From positions 1 through 7,406 of the forward strand of contig JANWHF010000211.1 in assembly GCA_025450555.1 (NCBI GenBank): 7,406 nt of DNA, read 5' to 3'. The translations under genes were made by a program, and so were the position numbers. Under the pieces are notes generated by a model. That model did no database searches. It was not told where the DNA came from and saw only the letters and a list, made by a program, of their open reading frames with translations. The DNA comes from Tepidisphaeraceae bacterium. GTDB lineage: Bacteria > Planctomycetota > Phycisphaerae > Tepidisphaerales > Tepidisphaeraceae. Numbering within the stretch: position 1 is the first letter of the stretch; each line of letters starts with the position of its first letter. Positions 5,718 to 7,406 of this stretch are shown in pieces.

Positions 5718-7406
5718 TCAATGAGCCGCCGGTTTTGCGGAAAGCCCTTGGCCTGGCACCGTCACAAAAAGCGTTTCATAAGCCGTGTTTCCCTTGATAT
5801 CGGTGGCACGCAGGGTGATCTGGTGCTGGCCGGGCGATAGATCGGAGATAGCCATTTTCACGGTTTCTTCGGGGCTGTCGTAGATGCCGTCGGTGGGCAG
5901 GACCAGCTGCCATTCTTTGCCGGAATCGACGCAGTATTCGACCGATGCGACGGTGCTGGTGCGATCGACGGCCTTCAGCTCGACATGCGCGGTGCTGCCC
6001 TGCATGCTGGATTTGATGTCGCCAATCGCCGGCGGCGTGTTATCCACCAGAACCGGATCGCTGATGCGCGCGGCGGTTTTGCCCTGGCCTGGCTCATTGG
6101 AAGCCGCATCGGACGCGACGATTTTCACTTCATAGCGCCCGTCGGCCACGGTGCGGGTTTCCCAATCGAAGTTGGTCTCCGTGAGTTTGTCCTTGAGCAA
6201 AATCCACGGCTCTTCGCCAACGCGACGAAGGTAAAGCGAATAAGTCAGCGTGTCGTTATTCGAATCGCTGGCTTCCCAGGTGATGGTTTCGTGGCTGTTG
6301 TGCGGACGGCGCGCGACCGGCATCGGCGCGGGCGCGCCATTGGGTGCATTGCCCTCAACATCGCCGGCCATGCTTTGATCCGCCCCCGGACCCATGCCGC
6401 CGGCCGACGCGACGCGGACCGACCGCACGCGCGGCGGAAGATTGGGGATCTGGTAAGCAATCGTCACATCCTCGACGACCGGCGTCGCGTGCCCCTCGGC
6501 GCTGGTGAATGTCAAGCGATATTGAAAGAACCGCGCCGGCGGCGATGGAATCTGCAGATATTCGATCGCGGGCATTTCATCGGACCATTTGGACCAGCCT
6601 TTTTCGGTCGCGTCTTTCACATTGCCGCTGCGCGTGGCGACGGTCAGGGTGGTGCCGGGAGGAAGCGAACCGTGAAGCTGCATCTTGCCGTAGCGGCTGA
6701 TCTGCGTGGCATCCAATACTGCGCTGGAATAGGTGCCATGCGTGGCAAAGCCGGAGCTCATCGAGGCAAGACTGCCGGCGTTGGCCATGCCCATATAGAT
6801 GCGGCCATCGCGCGCGGGAAGCAACGCGAGAACCTGCTTCGCATCCACCTTGGCAAGCATCAATGTTTCATCGGCGGCGGGCCGAACTTGAAAGATCTGG
6901 CCTTCGTTTTCATTTCCAGTCGCGAGGAGCAGCGTGCCGTTATTTTCGACCATCGAGAGGATCAGCACATCCTGCCGGAAAATTTCGGTGACAAAGCCGT
7001 TGGGATCGATGCGATAGACGGCATTGCCTTCAGGGCGCGCTTCGCCGGTTTCTCCGGGATTGAGGGGGCCGCGATGCACGCCCTCGCCGTGCGGCATGCC
7101 GCCCTGCGGGCCACCTGGCGTTGGCTCGGGCGGAGGATTGGGATTGGGCGACGGACGACGGCGCGGCGGGCGCGGCGAGGGGTCGCTGGGCATCGGATCA
7201 TCCACCAGCACCACATGCCGATCGCGAATCGGCCGCCAATCGACAGCGAAATGTGCGAGATTCGTGGGAAGAGCAGCGCGCGGCGATCGCGGAATTGGAT
7301 TGGGCCGATTCGGATCATTCGACGGCGGCGGAGGCGGCGCGGGCTCCTTAGGATGATCGCCCGGAAGCGGCGCGGATGCCGGCGCCCCCTCGGGCCGACC
7401 ACCGGG
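5718..7406 (-). CDS. C-terminal part of a large proline-rich propeller and Fn3-like protein (continues past the right edge)
   Basis: The frame is open from the window edge to TGA at 5718-5720, giving 562 visible residues; the start lies outside. A GTG at 7214 is in frame but sits inside the proline-rich stretch and is unlikely to be the true start. Residues 1-125 are dominated by proline/arginine/asparagine low complexity, interrupted at 44-70 by an ordered-looking piece (HFAVDWRPIRDRHVVLVDD). Residues 125-215 look like beta-propeller blades (AVYRIDPNGFVTEIF, TLLLATGNENEGQIFQV, GRIYMGMANAG). Residues 225-320 form a strand-rich domain with TRSGN, GWSKWSD and FFQYRLTF. Two Fn3/Ig-like domains follow at about 370-458 (NDTLTYSLYLRR, DGRYEVKIVASDAASNEPG, DNTPP) and 468-552. 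The protein is probably exported and structural or binding; I know no function. It converges on gdhA. Confidence 0.8.
   Translation of the reverse strand, partial: PGGRPEGAPASAPLPGDHPKEPAPPPPPSNDPNRPNPIPRSPRAALPTNLAHFAVDWRPIRDRHVVLVDDPMPSDPSPRPPRRRPSPNPNPPPEPTPGGPQGGMPHGEGVHRGPLNPGETGEARPEGNAVYRIDPNGFVTEIFRQDVLILSMVENNGTLLLATGNENEGQIFQVRPAADETLMLAKVDAKQVLALLPARDGRIYMGMANAGSLASMSSGFATHGTYSSAVLDATQISRYGKMQLHGSLPPGTTLTVATRSGNVKDATEKGWSKWSDEMPAIEYLQIPSPPARFFQYRLTFTSAEGHATPVVEDVTIAYQIPNLPPRVRSVRVASAGGMGPGADQSMAGDVEGNAPNGAPAPMPVARRPHNSHETITWEASDSNNDTLTYSLYLRRVGEEPWILLKDKLTETNFDWETRTVADGRYEVKIVASDAASNEPGQGKTAARISDPVLVDNTPPAIGDIKSSMQGSTAHVELKAVDRTSTVASVEYCVDSGKEWQLVLPTDGIYDSPEETVKMAISDLSPGQHQITLRATDIKGNTAYETLFVTVPGQGLSAKPAAH

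Noticed and set aside
5403..5720. AGATTCA at 5403-5409 and 5714-5720, a possible 7-bp target duplication around the nested repeat.
   Set aside because: The left copy overlaps the repeat arm by four bases while the right copy is three bases outside it, and the right copy contains a stop codon; the asymmetry suggests chance.
7024..7356. Plus-strand glycine-rich frames opposite the proline-rich region.
   Set aside because: They are the mirror of the proline codons on the minus strand; no start signal or motif.
1..7406. CRISPR array, tRNA, rRNA or transposase gene.
   Set aside because: No regularly spaced direct repeats, no tRNA or rRNA-like segment and no transposase motifs were seen on either strand.

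Overview
The window looks like chromosomal DNA from a moderately GC-rich free-living bacterium, most plausibly Planctomycetota or a relative in the PVC group. The evidence is indirect: a short lipoprotein and a proline-rich propeller/Fn3-type protein that resemble families I associate with those genomes, and non-coding inverted repeats built on ACGGAGxCACGGAG and CGCAGATxAACGCAGAT motifs. No rRNA, tRNA or marker gene is present to settle the phylum.

Layout. Bases 62-2603 (+) hold a BsuBI/PstI-family type II restriction-modification locus. The N6-adenine methyltransferase (about 523 aa) runs without a stop codon into the endonuclease. The endonuclease has its own ATG at 1631 behind a near-ideal Shine-Dalgarno sequence. 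One extra A in the run at 2180-2183 then breaks the endonuclease reading frame, so its catalytic domain is encoded in another frame (2166-2603). Bases 2670-3044 (+) encode a CcbP-like calcium-binding protein. Bases 3252-3722 (-) encode a small predicted lipoprotein, convergent with ccbP. Bases 3723-4104 are a divergent intergenic region carrying a perfect 31-bp inverted repeat (3796-3826 / 3908-3938). Bases 4105-5388 (+) encode an intact Glu/Leu/Phe/Val-type glutamate dehydrogenase. Bases 5389-5717 are a convergent intergenic region filled by nested inverted repeats: a perfect 30-bp outer pair (5406-5435 / 5681-5710) and an imperfect 22-bp inner pair. Bases 5718-7406 (-) are the C-terminal part of a large, proline-rich propeller/Fn3-like protein that continues past the right edge.

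How the parts relate. The methyltransferase and endonuclease form one functional unit, predicted from family membership to act on CTGCAG. The remaining genes look like unrelated host genes: calcium binding, ammonia/glutamate metabolism and two cell-envelope or exported proteins. No new multi-gene defence system is evident. The most notable features are the stop-less methyltransferase-endonuclease junction with internal ribosome binding site, the single-base frameshift that splits the nuclease between its two domains, and the two structured repeat elements.
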